Below the pieces are notes generated by a model. The model searched no databases and was not told the origin of the DNA. It saw only the letters and a list, made by a program, of their open reading frames with translations. Below are positions 23,201-38,200 of a stretch of 64,000 bases of DNA, in pieces; the stretch's first letter is position 1; the number at the start of each line of letters is the position of its first letter. Source of the stretch: Apus apus (lineage: Eukaryota; Chordata; Aves; Apodiformes; Apodidae); NCBI RefSeq assembly GCF_020740795.1, contig NC_067294.1, positions 1,612,001 through 1,676,000 on the forward strand. The letters run 5' to 3'. A program made the translations under genes and the position numbers.

Positions 23201-26200
23201 GCATCAGCCATCTGAGAGCATCGCAGCCCACAGCCTGGCCTGTCTCAAAGTCCGAGTTATCCACACAAACTTTTCTTGGCTACACAAAAGCCTTTTCTCT
23301 CCTACAAGCATTATTTATTTCCCAGCCTCCTGGGCAGCTGCACTGAGCAGATTTTACATTTATAAACATCCCAAATGTACTGGGGTTCAGTTTCTCTGTG
23401 GACATCTCCAGCTCCCAAGGCAAGCGTCTGCTCCAGGGTCTGTGGTGCTGTGATCCCAGTGCTGAGGAGGGCAAACTCCTTCCACTCTGCCAGCAATACA
23501 TATAGTTTGAAAAACCAGGATCCTGGGCTCTGTGCCACTCCCTGGCATTAATCCCAGCCTGGGGACTGGATCCGATGCTGCTCATCTACCTGTCCCCACC
23601 AGCAGCAGAAGGATCTTGCAAGGACCTGGCAAACCACCACCTTCACCCACCTCTGAGATAAAGTATTGAACATCGTTTCAGCATCACAAGCTTCCACTCA
23701 GCATTGCAGCTGCTGCATAAATACACGAGGCCATTTTGTTCAGAGCTGGGACCCTCCAAACCCCCTTTCTGTTTTGCTCTGGTTTCCCACCTACACTCAA
23801 CTAATGGAGCAGGAGCTGACCCAGCACCTCTGGGGCTCCAGGAGCATCCCAGCCTCAACTCATAGCCCTGAAGCAGAGTTTGCAGGAAGAGAAAGGTGGT
23901 GGGACCTGGTGTGTGGGCCACGCTCTGGTGCTACCTGAGGGCTGGGGTGATGTGGAGCCCGCTGAGCTGGGCAGGCAGCGCCGACTCGGAGCCGCTGCTG
24001 CCGTGGAGCCGGGGTGGGTGATGGTGCTGCACGTTCAGCATCTGCTGCTTCTCCACGGTGGGCAGTGACCTCCGGCTCTGGGCAGGCCCGTTGTCCTGGA
24101 AGAGAAGAAAAAGCAGCAAAAAAACCCTGTGAGATTTCCCGTTCTTAGCACAACACAGAGGGAGAGGCTGTGTCGGGACACGCAGGTCGCAGCAACAATA
24201 TTTCCCGTGTGCTGGGGAACCAGAGCTGTGCAGCAGGAAAAGCCAAACTCCTGCTCGACCTGCACTGAAATCCTGCTGAACCTCTGCAGCTTTCCTTGGT
24301 CTCCAACCAAATGAACTTGTCCCTTTCTCCGCTTGGCCACTGCCCAGTTTTCTGCGCTTATTCTCCTGCTGAAGTGTATTTGTTGTTTCCACAAAAAGCA
24401 GGGCTGGAAATCTGCTTCTCCCCGTGCCTTGCATCACTCCCAGAGCATGGAGTGCTCTCCTGGTTTAGGGACAAGCACTCCTCATTTACAGTATGACCAA
24501 ACACTACAAAGCCCCATCTCTGCAGCCACCCATACAGGCTGGGCACAACCTGCAGCCAAGAGGCCAATCCAGGTATTTTCATCCACTTGTAACTACCCTT
24601 GGCCACAAAGATCTGTGTTCGTTTTGGGAGGTTTTCTCCCAAAATAAGATCAGAAATTAACAGTGTGAGAAACACCTTGGCCAAGGGTTTAACTTGGCCT
24701 TCATATTTTCATTGGCTTGTTAATTCCCAAGGCAAACTATGGAAAGCTTTGTGCTGTATGACCTCAAGTCAGGAACTCAGATGCCATTAAAACACAAGTT
24801 TTCCATATTATTTTACCTACATAAAACATTACCTACATGTTTTTCCAAGGCTTTGTTATTCTGCCCTGCACACATCCATAAATCCAACCCAGGCTGCCAG
24901 AGCCAGGCTTCACCCACCCAAGCTCAGCCTGGGGAACAACCAGCAGCCCCTTCCCCAGGGAAAGGCTCATTACCAGCTATTGGGAAAAGCAGCAGAAAGC
25001 TGAACACAGCCTAAGGCTGCTGCTATTTCCAGCTACGTGAGTCAGAAACACCAATGGGAGAAACAGATGCTTGTGTAAAAGGTGGTAATATGTTTAATCT
25101 GGTTTAATCTGTTTAATGTGGTTTAATCTGTTTTAATCTGGTTTATTCTGTTTTCAGGACAGAACTTCAGCAATCCTGCCTTGCAACAGCTTCTCAGTAG
25201 ACTGAGCCTGATGCAAAACCAAGCAGAAGAGGAAAACAGTGTCCTGTGAACAAATAACCAAGTGCATATTGCAGGGCTCTAATACAAAGCTTGCTTTTGA
25301 CTGAAATAATCCAATAAATACTAATTGGAAGCAAATGTTGATGACTGGAGCATGTCAGGAAACACCGGTGCTCCCAAGCCCTGTAAAAACGAACAGCTAC
25401 AAGAAATACAAAACAGATCCTGCTAGAAAGTCCAATCCTCCAGTTCTTCCCAAGGCAAAAGTCCCATTGATAAGAACAGGCCTGGAGGATGAACTGCAGG
25501 AAGGTGCCTAGGAGGGGGTTTTTCTGCCAGCAGCTACAAAACCTGCAGACTCAGACAAGCTCCCAGCACTGCCACCACCTCAGCAGCCACCCCGAGCCCT
25601 CTGGGCTCTGCTCCTTCCACACTGTGCCTGCACACACATGTGGGGAAAGCTGCTGCCAGCATCACAGCTTCAAATTATCTATTAAAAAAGGAATTTTGCT
25701 GCCAGGAATAATATAATTTTAACTGCTCCCCAGTTCATGCTCTTCAATAAATAAATAAACTGAAAATACAACCAGGCTATGGGCTCCAACTCCCAGATTT
25801 ACATTGTTATTTCAAGGGAAATAAAGAACTTTCAACTGTGACACAGAGAGGAAAAGAAGGACCATAAACATTCTGGGGTAAAAAGCAATGGCCTGTGCTG
25901 GCTGGCCACTGTGAGCCACAGGGTTCTGCTTTTTAAAAAGCCATTAGTGTTAATTATCTGTGCATGGGGGCTCAGATGCACACCCGGTCTGAGGGAAGTG
26001 GCGCTGGGGCCTCTGCCTGCAGGAGACAGGGATGGGTTCTTTCCTCTGGCCCCATGAGCTCCTCCACACCAGGGACACTCAAACCCTTAGTTTGGGCTGT
26101 TTCTGGAATGAAAACCTCCTCCATCCAAGGGCCTGGAGACCATAACCTCCATGGACTCACTTTAATCCAAGGCAGCTTGCAAAGCCTTGGCCATTGGTCC

Positions 26201-29200
26201 TTGTTAAGCTCAGCAATTTGTACATCAAGAGCAAACGTTGCTATAAAACTAAAGCTTATTGCTTGGGCACTCTGCAAAAGGCACGAAAGCCTGATGATGG
26301 AGACATGGCATTGCAGAGCTCTCCCTGCACTGCTGAGCTTCTGAGCATCCCTGATTGCCACCAGCCCCTTGTCCCTGCAGGAGGAGGATGCTGGTGGTGG
26401 CGGTGGCAGCTCACCCTGATGTCTGCTCAGGTTATAAAGCCACAGGTGACCTAGCAGCATCCGTAGGGATCAACAGACTCCTCTTGATGGACATCAGGGC
26501 ACTCCTGCTACCCTAACACCTACCAGACTATGGAGATGAGGCAATGGAGGTCCCTCAGCCTTTTCCATCAAGCTCTCTGCAGGTTCTGGAGAGCTGTGCT
26601 TCATGCTGGGGCAGCTAATGGCTTTGTGGGAAACACAGAAAGCATTTACCCCTCCAGAGAACACCAGCCTTTGCCTCCCCTGTTGCTCTTGGCTTCTCTG
26701 CAACCCAACATCCCTGTTGCACAAAAAGCTGCTCCCAGGATGGAGCTCAGTCTGCTTTTTCTCATCTCAAAGGCTGTGAGACCCCTGCCAGGCTTCGTGT
26801 TGTGCAACACACTCATGCAGTTGTTCTCGGAAACCTAGAACCAGATGGATTTCTTTGCAGTTCTCAAATTCAAGATCAGAACAAATTTCCCCCCTTCGGG
26901 ACCTCATTTGCTTTCCTCTGCTGGCTGTTCCTCCTGCTTTTTACAGCCTCTCTTAAATTTAGAGGGTTTGCAAACCCTTCCTCAAAGCTGGCCGGGGAAG
27001 CTTCACCAAGGAGAATGCTTTCAGCTTATGAAACAGAGACTCACAATGTGTTTTCTCACGCTTGCCTCCCAGGACCATCAGTTCTGAAGTATAACCAACC
27101 TCCTGACATGCAGCACCAGGAGCTCCTCCAGCCCAGGCCTCCCCACTCCTGGCAAACACGATGCACGAGCCATCCCAGCATGGAGACATGAGGCAGAGCT
27201 GGGAAGGAGCTGCTTGGATGGGTGGAATCCCAACACCCAGGAGCAGGTGGGTCTTGGGGTGGTGCCAATGCAGCATGACCAGCAGTGAGCACCTCTGGGC
27301 AGTGCCTGCCCGGAACAACCCTCTCTGCTCATCACTTACTGGAGACCCCCAGGGGGAAGGAATGAGCAGAGGAAAAGGGATTACTTGGAGGAGAATGAGC
27401 CACACAAACAAAAAATAGATGACTGCAGCAAGCACCTGCCTTGCCCAGCCTTTCTCAAACCCTCTCCTCCTTCTGATGCACCCGTCAGCACTGTATGAGC
27501 ACAGCTTGTGCCTTTTATATTCAAGGGAGAGATGCTGAATGACAGGTTGCTTGGATTTAATCCTCAGAATTCCTCACTGAGCCAGAAACATGGAGAGCTT
27601 TTTTTCCTTCTTCCTTCTACAAGCACTTATTCAATTTCTAGCAAATCCCTCTGCTCCCCACTGCTTTTTACCAGATCTCTTTTCCCTTCCATCAGCTGAA
27701 GGTATTTCATTTAGCTACAGCGTGATGCTCAGACGCAGCCAGAGGAGCAGGGAGCACGACCAGCAAAGGAAGGGAGCTCAAATGCTTTTCACAGGACATC
27801 TTGTATCCAATTTCAGGAAACATCTAGGGGAGCACGAAAAGAATAAAGCTGAAGATTTCAGCAGAAACACAAATAGAGTTGGTGCCTTTGCCCAGCAGAG
27901 CTGAAACACACATGAGGTAACAGATTCAGTGATTGGCTTTGCCTGTTCCAACCCTGCTAGAACAGCTGAATTGGGGCACTTTAGTCCCCAAGGGCTTTAG
28001 TCAAACCTGAAATAGGACAGAAGACTCAAAAAGTGAATACTTCTATCAAGGATTTTATTATTTTATATATTTTGCAGAATGCCCTCTTTCTCCTTCCAGT
28101 CTGTTTCAGCTCCAAGTCCCTAGCTCTAGAGGCCACAGGCTTTGGACACAGTTTTGGAGAACATCAGACTTTGTGTTCTGATCCAAAGCAATTAAAATTT
28201 ATCCACTTCACTGTTTTCAATTAGACCTTTAAAGGCCAGAAGTACAAACAAAATAATTCAGCTGATTTTCCAAACTATCAGAGATTAACTGAAGATTACC
28301 AGTTTGAGAAGCCAACATTGGGTCCTACAACCTACACCCATGTGCTTTGAGCAACAGCAGTTTTGGCATGTCTGAGAAACCTTCCCTGTGAGCAGACTCT
28401 GTAGCCCTCCAAGCCCCAAACCCATCCTGGACTCCAGGAGTTGGGACTTGACAGAAGGCACCCACTGCCCTTGCCTTGGGCACTGCAGAGTCACTGGTGC
28501 CAGTGCCAGGCTGTGGGTCACTGTGCCAGGAGTGACAGCCCTGGAGAGGTACATGATGATCATCATTTACTGCCTTTAAACGATGGGTCATTTCTGACTG
28601 GGTTACAGCACCCGTGACAAGAGTCACCCCAAATGTATTTGCCTGGAGAGGAAAGTTTCTGAACCCTTTTGTAAACAATGGTTAGGAATTTCTTAACCTC
28701 CAGGAGGAAGAGACAGAAGGAGCGCTCGCATGAGAAGCAGCTCTCTGATGTAAAATGAGATGTTATAAAAATAAATCGGCTTAGGGAAAGCTACAAAAAT
28801 GTTCCATCTCTATATTCTGCACTATATATTGTGCAGCACACTTTGAACCCAAGGACAACCTCTCACAATCACAAAGAATTAAGCTACACAGACCCTTGCT
28901 GAAAGAGTAAACACTTTTCCACCTTGGTGTGGCCACACTGATGGCCACCAGTGAGGGGTTGAGGGCCAGTGGCAAGGAGCTGAGGGCCACTGGCTCCCAG
29001 CAAACAGCTTTGATCCCTGGGAGAAGCCACAGCCCTCATGCAACTTCAAGAGCTCAAAAGGGACTTGGGCTTCAACGCCACGACCTGATCCCTTAAGCTC
29101 CCTGGCTCCCCAGCGGGCTCTTCAAAATCCACAGCCATGGAAAAAAGTTACCTGGGACTCACAAGAATGATTAAAATGTGTTTCCATTTATCCCGCCTGC

Positions 29201-32200
29201 TTCAGTGCAGAGGGCATGTTTTTAATATCAGCAGTGCAGGGGGCGTGTAACGAGAGGACAGAGGAGGGCTTTGTACAAGTGAACTGGTTTATGAACACTT
29301 GGGTACAAACTGTGGGGCCAAGGGCTCTGCTGCACCAGGAGGCACAGGACAGACCTTTTCCAGACCTTTTCTAACCCCCCCTCGGGCAAACTCTGCAGAC
29401 AAAGCCCTTCTGCACCAGCAGGGTACACACATTTGGAGATGGGGGAACTGCTGGATTGCAGGAACCCAGTAAACTCTGAGTAAACCACAAGTATCTCCAG
29501 CTCCCACAGTCCTACCACAACCTCAAGCACAGTTTCACACATGAACTGAGCTAAGTCATTTTAGAACAAATTAGACTAGGTGAAGAAGCCCTAAGAATGA
29601 AAGAATTTCTGTGCATCCTGTAAGTAGTGTTTGACTTTCATCCATCCAGGACAACTTAATGATCATGAATAGAAAATAAATTCTTGTGAAACCTCCAGGT
29701 ATTTTTGCAATACATTGTACAACAAAGGGAGAAGAGCCTTGAAACTCCCCTGTGCTCCAGCAGCACCAGTGCCCTCCTGCCAGATGACGACCCAGCCTTA
29801 GCTAAACTCAACAACAGTCCAAACCCTAGAATGGATTTTCTCTCCACTTTCCAGTGTTAATGGTCCCATTTCCAACCCTGGAGCAGCCAGGTACATTGCA
29901 GGGGACTGACTGTTCCTCAGTGCAGGAATCCTGCTGATGTTCCTGCCAGGCACAGGCTGCTCCCTGTGGGATCAACATCCCCCCTGCTAGAAAACAATGT
30001 TCACTACAGAGGGAAAAAAAACCCAAGACCATGACAAGTATCCCACCAGGTCACAAAAGTGACTGCAAAGAGCAATTTGTTCACATTAAGCGAGCAGCAA
30101 GGAGAAATGAAATGGGTAAGTTATTTTCCCTGATGGAGAACAAAGACACTGAGCTACTCGTGTGCTGCCAAACAAACACTCACTATCTCTGACTACAGAA
30201 GCAGGCAGGTTCCTTACCTGTGTTGACAAAGACATCACTGAAACTGATGTTATCTAGTAAAACAACACAGTATGTATCTGCATTAGCTCTTTATCCAACA
30301 GCACTTTCTATTTTGTCCTAAATGAACCCACACTGTTACTATTTCAGTTCAGCTCCTATTTACCTTTCGTGAGAACAAGCTATTCAAGTTAACTGGACAG
30401 AAGAAAACACCATTTGGAAGTTTCCACTCCGATTCTTTTCCCCCCTTTATCCTAAGACTGTTTTTTCCTCTTTCATTTACCAGGATTGTTGAAGCTCACT
30501 TAATAAAGATGCTGATTGTTATAGGAGATATGTAGGGAATTTCATATAAAAGGTTACAGCTCAACATGTTGCAGCGGTACCGAGAAAATTCCTTGGCTTT
30601 CAAATGAGTCATAATATTGTATCACAGGAAAAAAAGTAATAAACCCAAGCACACACCAACTTGTGTGTAATCTTCTCGCCCAGTAAATCAGATCAGCAGG
30701 TTCTGGTGGTGCAGAAACCCCTGATACCTGGGTGTGAAATGCTGCCTGAGGCTGACGACAGCGGCCGTCAGGACTCCGCGTGTTTCTGCTCTTAAATCAG
30801 TCACAAACCAACATGCTGGGAGTTCCCGTGCAGCGGGAACAGGGTCTCGTGCCAGGGAATTATCTCATCCTTTGTTTTCCCAAAAGGAGGCAGCTGCTTT
30901 CCTGGTCCTCCTGCCCCAGCAGCACCAGCCCATGCCCGTGCAGGGCTGTTGGACGGGGGTCCCCAGCAAGAGGTTTTCCAGGAGCAGCCGTGACCCATCC
31001 CGCCCTCCCGGGCAGGAAGGAAGGTCGGTCACCTCGGGAAAGGAAATCCCACCTCTCCAGCGAGGAGGCTCCAAGCCCTGGCTTCACAGAATTAACTGTG
31101 GCCCAGGCCATTTGCTTTTGCCAAGACAGTTAAGGAAGTTTCTTGCGTAACACCAACCCACTGAGAACTTAAAGCAACACTCAGAGCCAATTAATCTAAT
31201 GAGGAGTCTTTCATCCTTAATTAAAAGAAGTAACGCTAATCTACTGAGACTAAAAAATAAATATGAGAATATTTAAGACATTTTTAAGGCTGTTACAATC
31301 AGTGCTAAGGGACAAGTTACCCTCCTCCCTGCTCTGCTGTGGGACACCATTGCTCTCCCTGATGCCCAGAACGGGGGCACCAGAGGCTCAGACTCACACC
31401 ACAACCTCCACATAAAATTATCTTCATTTTTTTCATTAGGAGCCAGGGTGATCAGGGTAGTAGATTGACATTATTCTGGGGTGGCTCTTTCTGAGGTCAG
31501 GGTGGGTATGAAAAGCTCGGGGCAATGACTTTGAGCCAAGCTTTACTTCACATTGAGTCTTTTCTTTCACACAACCAAGTGAGCACCTTTGCTCCAGGGG
31601 CTGGAGGAATCCAGCCTGGGACAGCCCCAGGCCCTGGCATTGCTCCCAGGGGATGAGATGCCTGCTGATGGTATCATTGGTATCATTCAAGCCAGAGGAC
31701 ACCTGGGATAAGGCAGGGGTTAGGACAGCTGCTGGCACATGTCCCAAGCTCAGCGGACAGTCGGTTCAGGGAGGGTGAAGAATCAACCAGCGCATCCCAG
31801 GTGAGCCCACAGCAGGAATACTCCACTGGTACCTCTTTCACCTCCTCTCTGGGGAGCCCAAAAAGCCAATAAGCAAGAGGACGTGGGGATCCAGCCACTG
31901 AAGAAGAGCACGAGCAGAACTTTGCTGTCTTTACCTGATTTTTCTTATTCCCATGCCTCTCAGTCCCGTGCCACAAACACGCCTGCTTTTCCCACTGAGA
32001 ACTCCACAGATTTAGACATTTTCAGTGCAGGTCTAGATTCAGGAAAACCCATCCCTACCCCCTCATTATACTCTATGTAACTGTCTAATTTTTAAAAAGA
32101 TCCATGTGTAACATATATTAATAGTCAGATCCAAATCCAATCTGCACTAAACCTCAGAAATGTTGTATCTGGCAGTGGAACTGCTGCACATTTGGTCTTT

Positions 32201-35200
32201 ATTTAATATTATTCGTAGGGTTTGGGGCACATAAAAGTCTATTAAGAAAAAATATCTGTCAAAAAAGATTGCTGCAATTGATGAATGAAGCAAACACTTC
32301 CAGAACTCCAAGCCCAAGCACACACATCACCCTGCCCTGGCAGTGCAGAAAGATGAGCAGATCTGTGAGTTGCTTGTGTGTGATACCAGGGCAGGTTTGT
32401 GGGAGCTGCTGTTCCACAGCCAGTCTCCCCACTGCCCCAGGGTGGGAAAACGCAAAAGATTGGCAAATTCCACTCATCTGTCACGAGGTTGCAATGACCA
32501 ACAGCCACAGGCATAGGTTGGGTCTTGTAGGGTTTGGAGAATTTCTCCCCTGTCCTTGTAATTCTGTGGTGTCTCTGCTGCCCAGGCCACCTCCCCACTC
32601 CTCAAAGGGAAAGGTGACCAACATCACTCCTCACAGCTTCATCGCACCCTCTTCCACCCTTGTGAGTCTTGCATTCCTTTGGGGGGGAACCTTGGGAGGG
32701 GACACTCAAAAAGCTCCTCCAGGAACGAGCAGCAGAGTTAAGCCAACAGCATCTGCAGGTGGATGGGGAGAAAAGGCTCTCGTGGAACAGCCCAGAACAC
32801 AAACCACCTTTGCAGAGAAGAAAACCACATGAGCAATATCTGAACACTCAGCACCAACCCAAGAGTGCTCCTGCTTTGCTGTGGCCACTGCAGGATTTTT
32901 TTTTGCCAGCCTGAACTGATATACTTTTGTTTTCTGAAGCTCACAAGCAGCTCTGGCGCCTCTGCCACAGCTCTGGGAGGGGCTGGACAACATTCGGGGG
33001 GGAAATGCCCAGGTCTCAGCAGGCTTTGGTCCTGCAGTCTATTATCTCCTGGGCCCTGGAGAAGCCTGCAGTGTGCACATCAGCTCAGCATTCACCTAAG
33101 GAGGAGCAAGACAACAGGAACTCCTCTCTGCCCCATCCCCTCCTCTTGGCCTCACTCCCCAGATACGTCCATGCATCACAGACCAAAACATCCAAAAAAC
33201 CCAAGTCAGGTAACTTGGAGGCAGAAAGGGAGGAGTGAGACACTGCTCCTCTTCCCTCTGAGGAGTCAAAGGAGAACAACAGTCATCTTTGACCTCACTG
33301 CCAAGCTGTTGGTCAAGAGATGGGTACAAAGGATGGAGATCTGCTCAACCCCATCCATCTCCCAACAGCAGGGTGGGCAGGCAGGGCAGGATGCAGGCAG
33401 AGGGGCTGACAGGAGGGACATGGATCTGCTCTCCTCAGAAAAGCAAGCTGGAAGCCCAGGCTGGGTGCAGGGCTGCTGCCCTACCTGTGCCTCTGGCTCG
33501 ACGCTGATCCTGTAGGCTTGAGCTTTGCCATCTTCCAGAACAGGGGGTGACCAGGTCTTCCCTTCAGCTCTGCAATGGGACATTTAATAAACTCAACTTA
33601 AACTGCTTTTAAGAAAAACACAACAAACCAGAAAAAAACCCAAGCAATTAAATGCTCAGACTTCTTTAAAAAAAGAAAAACAAAGAAAAGCCCCAACCCC
33701 CAAACAGACAGCTAATACACAGGCCTGCCAGGAAATGAATATATACATGTGTTTGTCTAAAATTATCCTCAGAAATAATACAGTGGTAAATAGAGAGGAT
33801 GCCAGTTCCACACTATTAAAACCATGAAGCTCAAACCCATTCTTGAACTGCAGGCTCCAACTCAGTGTCAAGTTTAAGATACAAACTTATTTCAGTTCAC
33901 AAAATGGGTAGACAGGCTTGTGGTGGTTCTTGTTTTGCATATTCCTGGCTTTGCCTCTTTATTTTGGTTCTGAATCCTGAAATGTCTTGTGATTATGCAT
34001 TCACCATATATATATATTTATAAAAATAAATAACTGCATTTCCTGGGATGCTCGCTCCAGCAGGCACAGACACATGAGCTTTCCTGGATGCTAAGAAGTT
34101 GAGCTAGGAGATGGGAACTGCATGAAGTGCAAGACAAAGTTTTCAAAGGCAAACTACCCTTTCTGTCCTCATAATCTACACGTGCACCTCGTGATGCCAG
34201 TGGGAATTCTTGCCCCTCTCTGCAGCCACACATCCTTCCTCAGACTCTGGCCCCTGCCACATGCCACACTCAGCTTTGGTTTAATGATCTGCAGAGTCCA
34301 AGCTGCAAAAATGAGGAGGCTTCAAAAAAGGTTTTAACCCAGGAATCCTTCAGGTGGATTTTTACCTTTAGTATTTTGCATCTAAACTGGCCAGCACACA
34401 ATCCTGCCTTTCCAAATGTGGGGGCTGACCCGAAACCCACCAAAGCAAAGACCCCCACTGGCTTTTACACACTTTGGATCCATCCCCTGAGGATTTAAGC
34501 TGTTTTTGTCCCAAACCACTACTCAGTACTACCACCAGCTTTTCAACAGGGCAGAACATGCTCTCCCTTGATGCCTTGTTCCAATTAATGATCTTCACCA
34601 TAACAACTTCAGTTTTTAGGCTGGGACCTTTTTTTTAAGCTGGTCTTTCCAACTGTTTTACAGTGGGGTAAAGGAAGCCAGTGTTCCCAGGAACAGCAGC
34701 ATTCCTAGCAACCCCAACTTGCTTCTTGCCACCATCCAGCACTGTGTATATTAATTCCACATGAATAATTTCATCCAGAGGCCCAGAACAATGAAAATGC
34801 CTAATTACACTGGCAGTGATCACCCTTATCATTTCCGTGCTTTTTCCCTGACCTGTGATCATCCTGCTGAGCACTTGCTGAGAAGGGGCTGTTATGGAAT
34901 TCCCCCTCACTCTGCTCTGGAGCCCACATGCCAAACACAGCTGAAAACATCCCTGCAGACTTTGAGTTGCCAGTTAATAAGAACTGAGATCCAGAAACTG
35001 ATTCCAATTGCAGAAGCCACTGGCCCAGGTTGCCCAGGGAAGCTGTGGCTGCCCCATCCCTGGCAGTGTTGAAGGGCAGGTTGGATGGGGCTTGGAGCAG
35101 CCTGGTCTGGTGGGAGGTGTCCCTGCCCATGCAGGGAGGTTGGAACTGGAGGAGCTTTAAGGTCCCTTCCAACCCAAGCCATTCTATGATATCAGTAAAT

Positions 35201-38200
35201 CTGCTCTGCATGAAGCTGCAGCATGTGATCCTCACTACTGAAAGCACTTCCTACTTGGATTGTCCCAGTTCCCCACCAACCCCTGACCAGCAAAGCTCAC
35301 ACTGGCTGGACCAGAAAACAGCTAAACTTGGGTTTTCCAAGAATCAGTATGGTGTCTTTACACTTACTGAAAGACACAGCCAGACTTTGGCTTGCAAAGC
35401 CCCTTCACAGTCAGTGCTTTTAATGATTAAACTCAAGGCTTCACCATCAGCTCTTTAGAGCGACCAAAAGGTTTTTGGTGTAAGCAAGAAGGCTTCACAG
35501 AGCTTCCAGCACTGGCCTGAGCAAAGCCAGGCTCACCTCAGCCACAGCTCCCACTTGAACAGCTCTGAAATTAAGCTGAGACAGCACGATGTAGGTGCCA
35601 TTTGACACTTCTACAGGCAGAGGAGACTGGGAGAAACACCAGCCTCACCAAAGAGAAAGGCAAGCTGCACGTCTGGTGGGCATTCATGTATACAAGGAGA
35701 CTCCCCCTTTTCCACAGGAATGGCAGAACACGAGGTAATCCAAAATATTTCAGAGGTGACTGCCCAGGAGTGAGATGCCACAGGCAGCTCCTGCAGAGGC
35801 TGAGGCTCTGCTCCTCTGACCTCAGCCCAGCACCCACATTCCCAGCAGGACCAGCGCAGGGAGCAGGGGGATCAGCACAGCCACCTTTCACACTACCAAC
35901 AGTCAGAGCTTTGTCTTTAGGAAACAGCAAAAACCCACCACACTTCTCTAACGTGAAGGGTGAGAGATCAGACTCAAATGTTCCGAGTCATTTAATTTAC
36001 AGCCCAAGGACAGGAAAGCGCTTTCAGATGTGTCGCAGCGGCTGAAGTCAGCTCCGTGGAAATCATTACCCTGCACTAGCAACACTCCCCTCTGTTTCAA
36101 TGGCTGCTAGGACAATCCTAAGGAACATAACTTGAGCCAGGTTAGGGCTAGGCCTCCAACATGGGCCTTCGTGGGAAACAGACCCATTAACAACTGAAAA
36201 AAAATAATGAAGTTGCAGACACGTTTTATCCCACAACTTGTTCTCTAAAAGACTCAGCGTCATTCTCAGAAGATTACTTGCACATGCTCACATATTGTAC
36301 CAAAATGTTTTTTCACCTGGCAACAATCTGCAAGTCTTGCTCTGTACATTTGTAGAGCTGCCTTTAAGTTGCAGGAATTCCTGGGTCTTATTGAATTTTT
36401 AATTTCTCCACCCCCTCATAAACTAACCTTTAGCACTTGGGAAAGTGCCAGACCAGGCCTGGGATGCTGCTGTCTGCTCTTGGGCAGGTGTGAGGGGATG
36501 ACAAGCTACACCATGCTCCAGAACCAACCCTATTGCTGTATTTCACCCCAAATTGTACAGTTCCTTCTTGGGGGTGGTGACTCCAGGATCCTGCCCATCT
36601 CCTGGACACTATTCACCTCTTGTGAAGGCACATCACTGTGGTCATGGCTGATGTTTATCACTGGTATGGCCATTAGCCTTCTTGGAGCTGAATGGAGTCT
36701 AGAAGCAGCTACAGATGGTGCTGGTTCTTCCCCAGGGCTGTCAAACCTCACCAAGAGAACCAAGGTGGGCAAGGCTGTGCCCAGGCTGGTGAACGGGCAG
36801 AGGAGCCAAGCAGCCTGGTGGACCTGGCACATCCAGGACACACCAAGGAGAAGCTGGAGGATTTCTCCTCCCTTCATCCCTCTCGGCTGAAACCATCGCT
36901 GTGTAACCAGGCTCTGGAAAGCTGCCGGTTTTCCTCTCTAGTAGTCCTCAGGGAGCTCCAGAGGGGAAGCTGTGATTCACTTCTTTCAGTTGTACTTTTC
37001 CTGGAAACTTAAGAACATCCCACACTGCCAGCCTGCCCCAGCCACCCCCCAGCAGCCTGCTCATGGCACACAGACCCCAGCAAAACCTCCAGGGGCTGGG
37101 GGAGGCCTGGGGGGCACAAGGGAGAACATCCACTATGTGAGGATCCAGGGACTTCTGGGGCTACATGCTCAGCAGACTCATTATTGGATTTTCTCCCACA
37201 GAAATTTCCCTGGAAAGTCCATCTCTATGCAGAGCAGGAATAAACAGAAAGTCTTCATACTCGGATTCTCTGAGCGACTCAGCAGAACTGTGGTGGCAAC
37301 TGGGTCCATGCTGGTTCTCTGCACCCTACATGTCTGCAGGGAAGCAGGGTTCATTATCCAACCCCCTGGATGGTGGTTAAAGTCTCACTGCAGTCCTGTC
37401 CTTGGGCTCAGCTGCTCCATCTCACACAAATGAGAACAAACCTGACCCGCAGCGCTGCCCCCCACTGCTGCCCCTAGAGGAACCTGGGTTGTCCCCAGCC
37501 CTGCATGCCAGCTTCCTTCTCAGCCCCTCATCTCTGCTCTGCCAGGGATGCACAGGGCAAAACTGCTTCCCAGGCCCCCTGAGCTGCTGTTTAAAAAGAA
37601 GAGTTACCACCCCTGAGGTATCTCCCCAGCAGTGCCCCTCCTGCAGCACACACACCACACTGAAAGGGAAGAAAGTGCTGCCAAGATTTATTGTAGGCAG
37701 AAGGAACCAAACCTGAACCTTTGAAGACTTATGCTTTGCCACCAGTCAGGAAACAAACCTAACACAACCACCTCAGGGTCCTTGGCTGTGCTTGGGTCCA
37801 AGACAGATGCTGCCAGTCTGGCCCCACACACAAACAACCCCACTTATTTTCTGAAGAAAGGGCTGTAACTGGATTGGACTGGGAACAACAGCATCAAGAA
37901 TTTTTTGTTTGTTTTAAAAGAGTCTCCCAACACATGTAAAATCTTCCCTGCACATCACAGGAACATGTTGCTCCTGGAGTGGAGGAGCCAGAAAGCACAC
38001 TTCTTGCTTGATAAGCAATTTCTTCATTCGTGTAACTTGGAGACAACTTTGCAGTGAGAAAAAGGAAAAAGAACAAGTTTTGCCATGTGATCATCCTCAT
38101 CCACACATTTCCATCTCTGAAATCCTTGGCTGCTGGTCAAATGCATAATTGTGACTAAACACCAAGATCTCCACCCCATGTTTCTGTGAGTAATAATTCA

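Noticed and set aside
28553..28566. Perfect 14-bp palindrome atgatgatcatcat.
   Set aside because: It is short and of simple composition, expected by chance in a 64-kb window.
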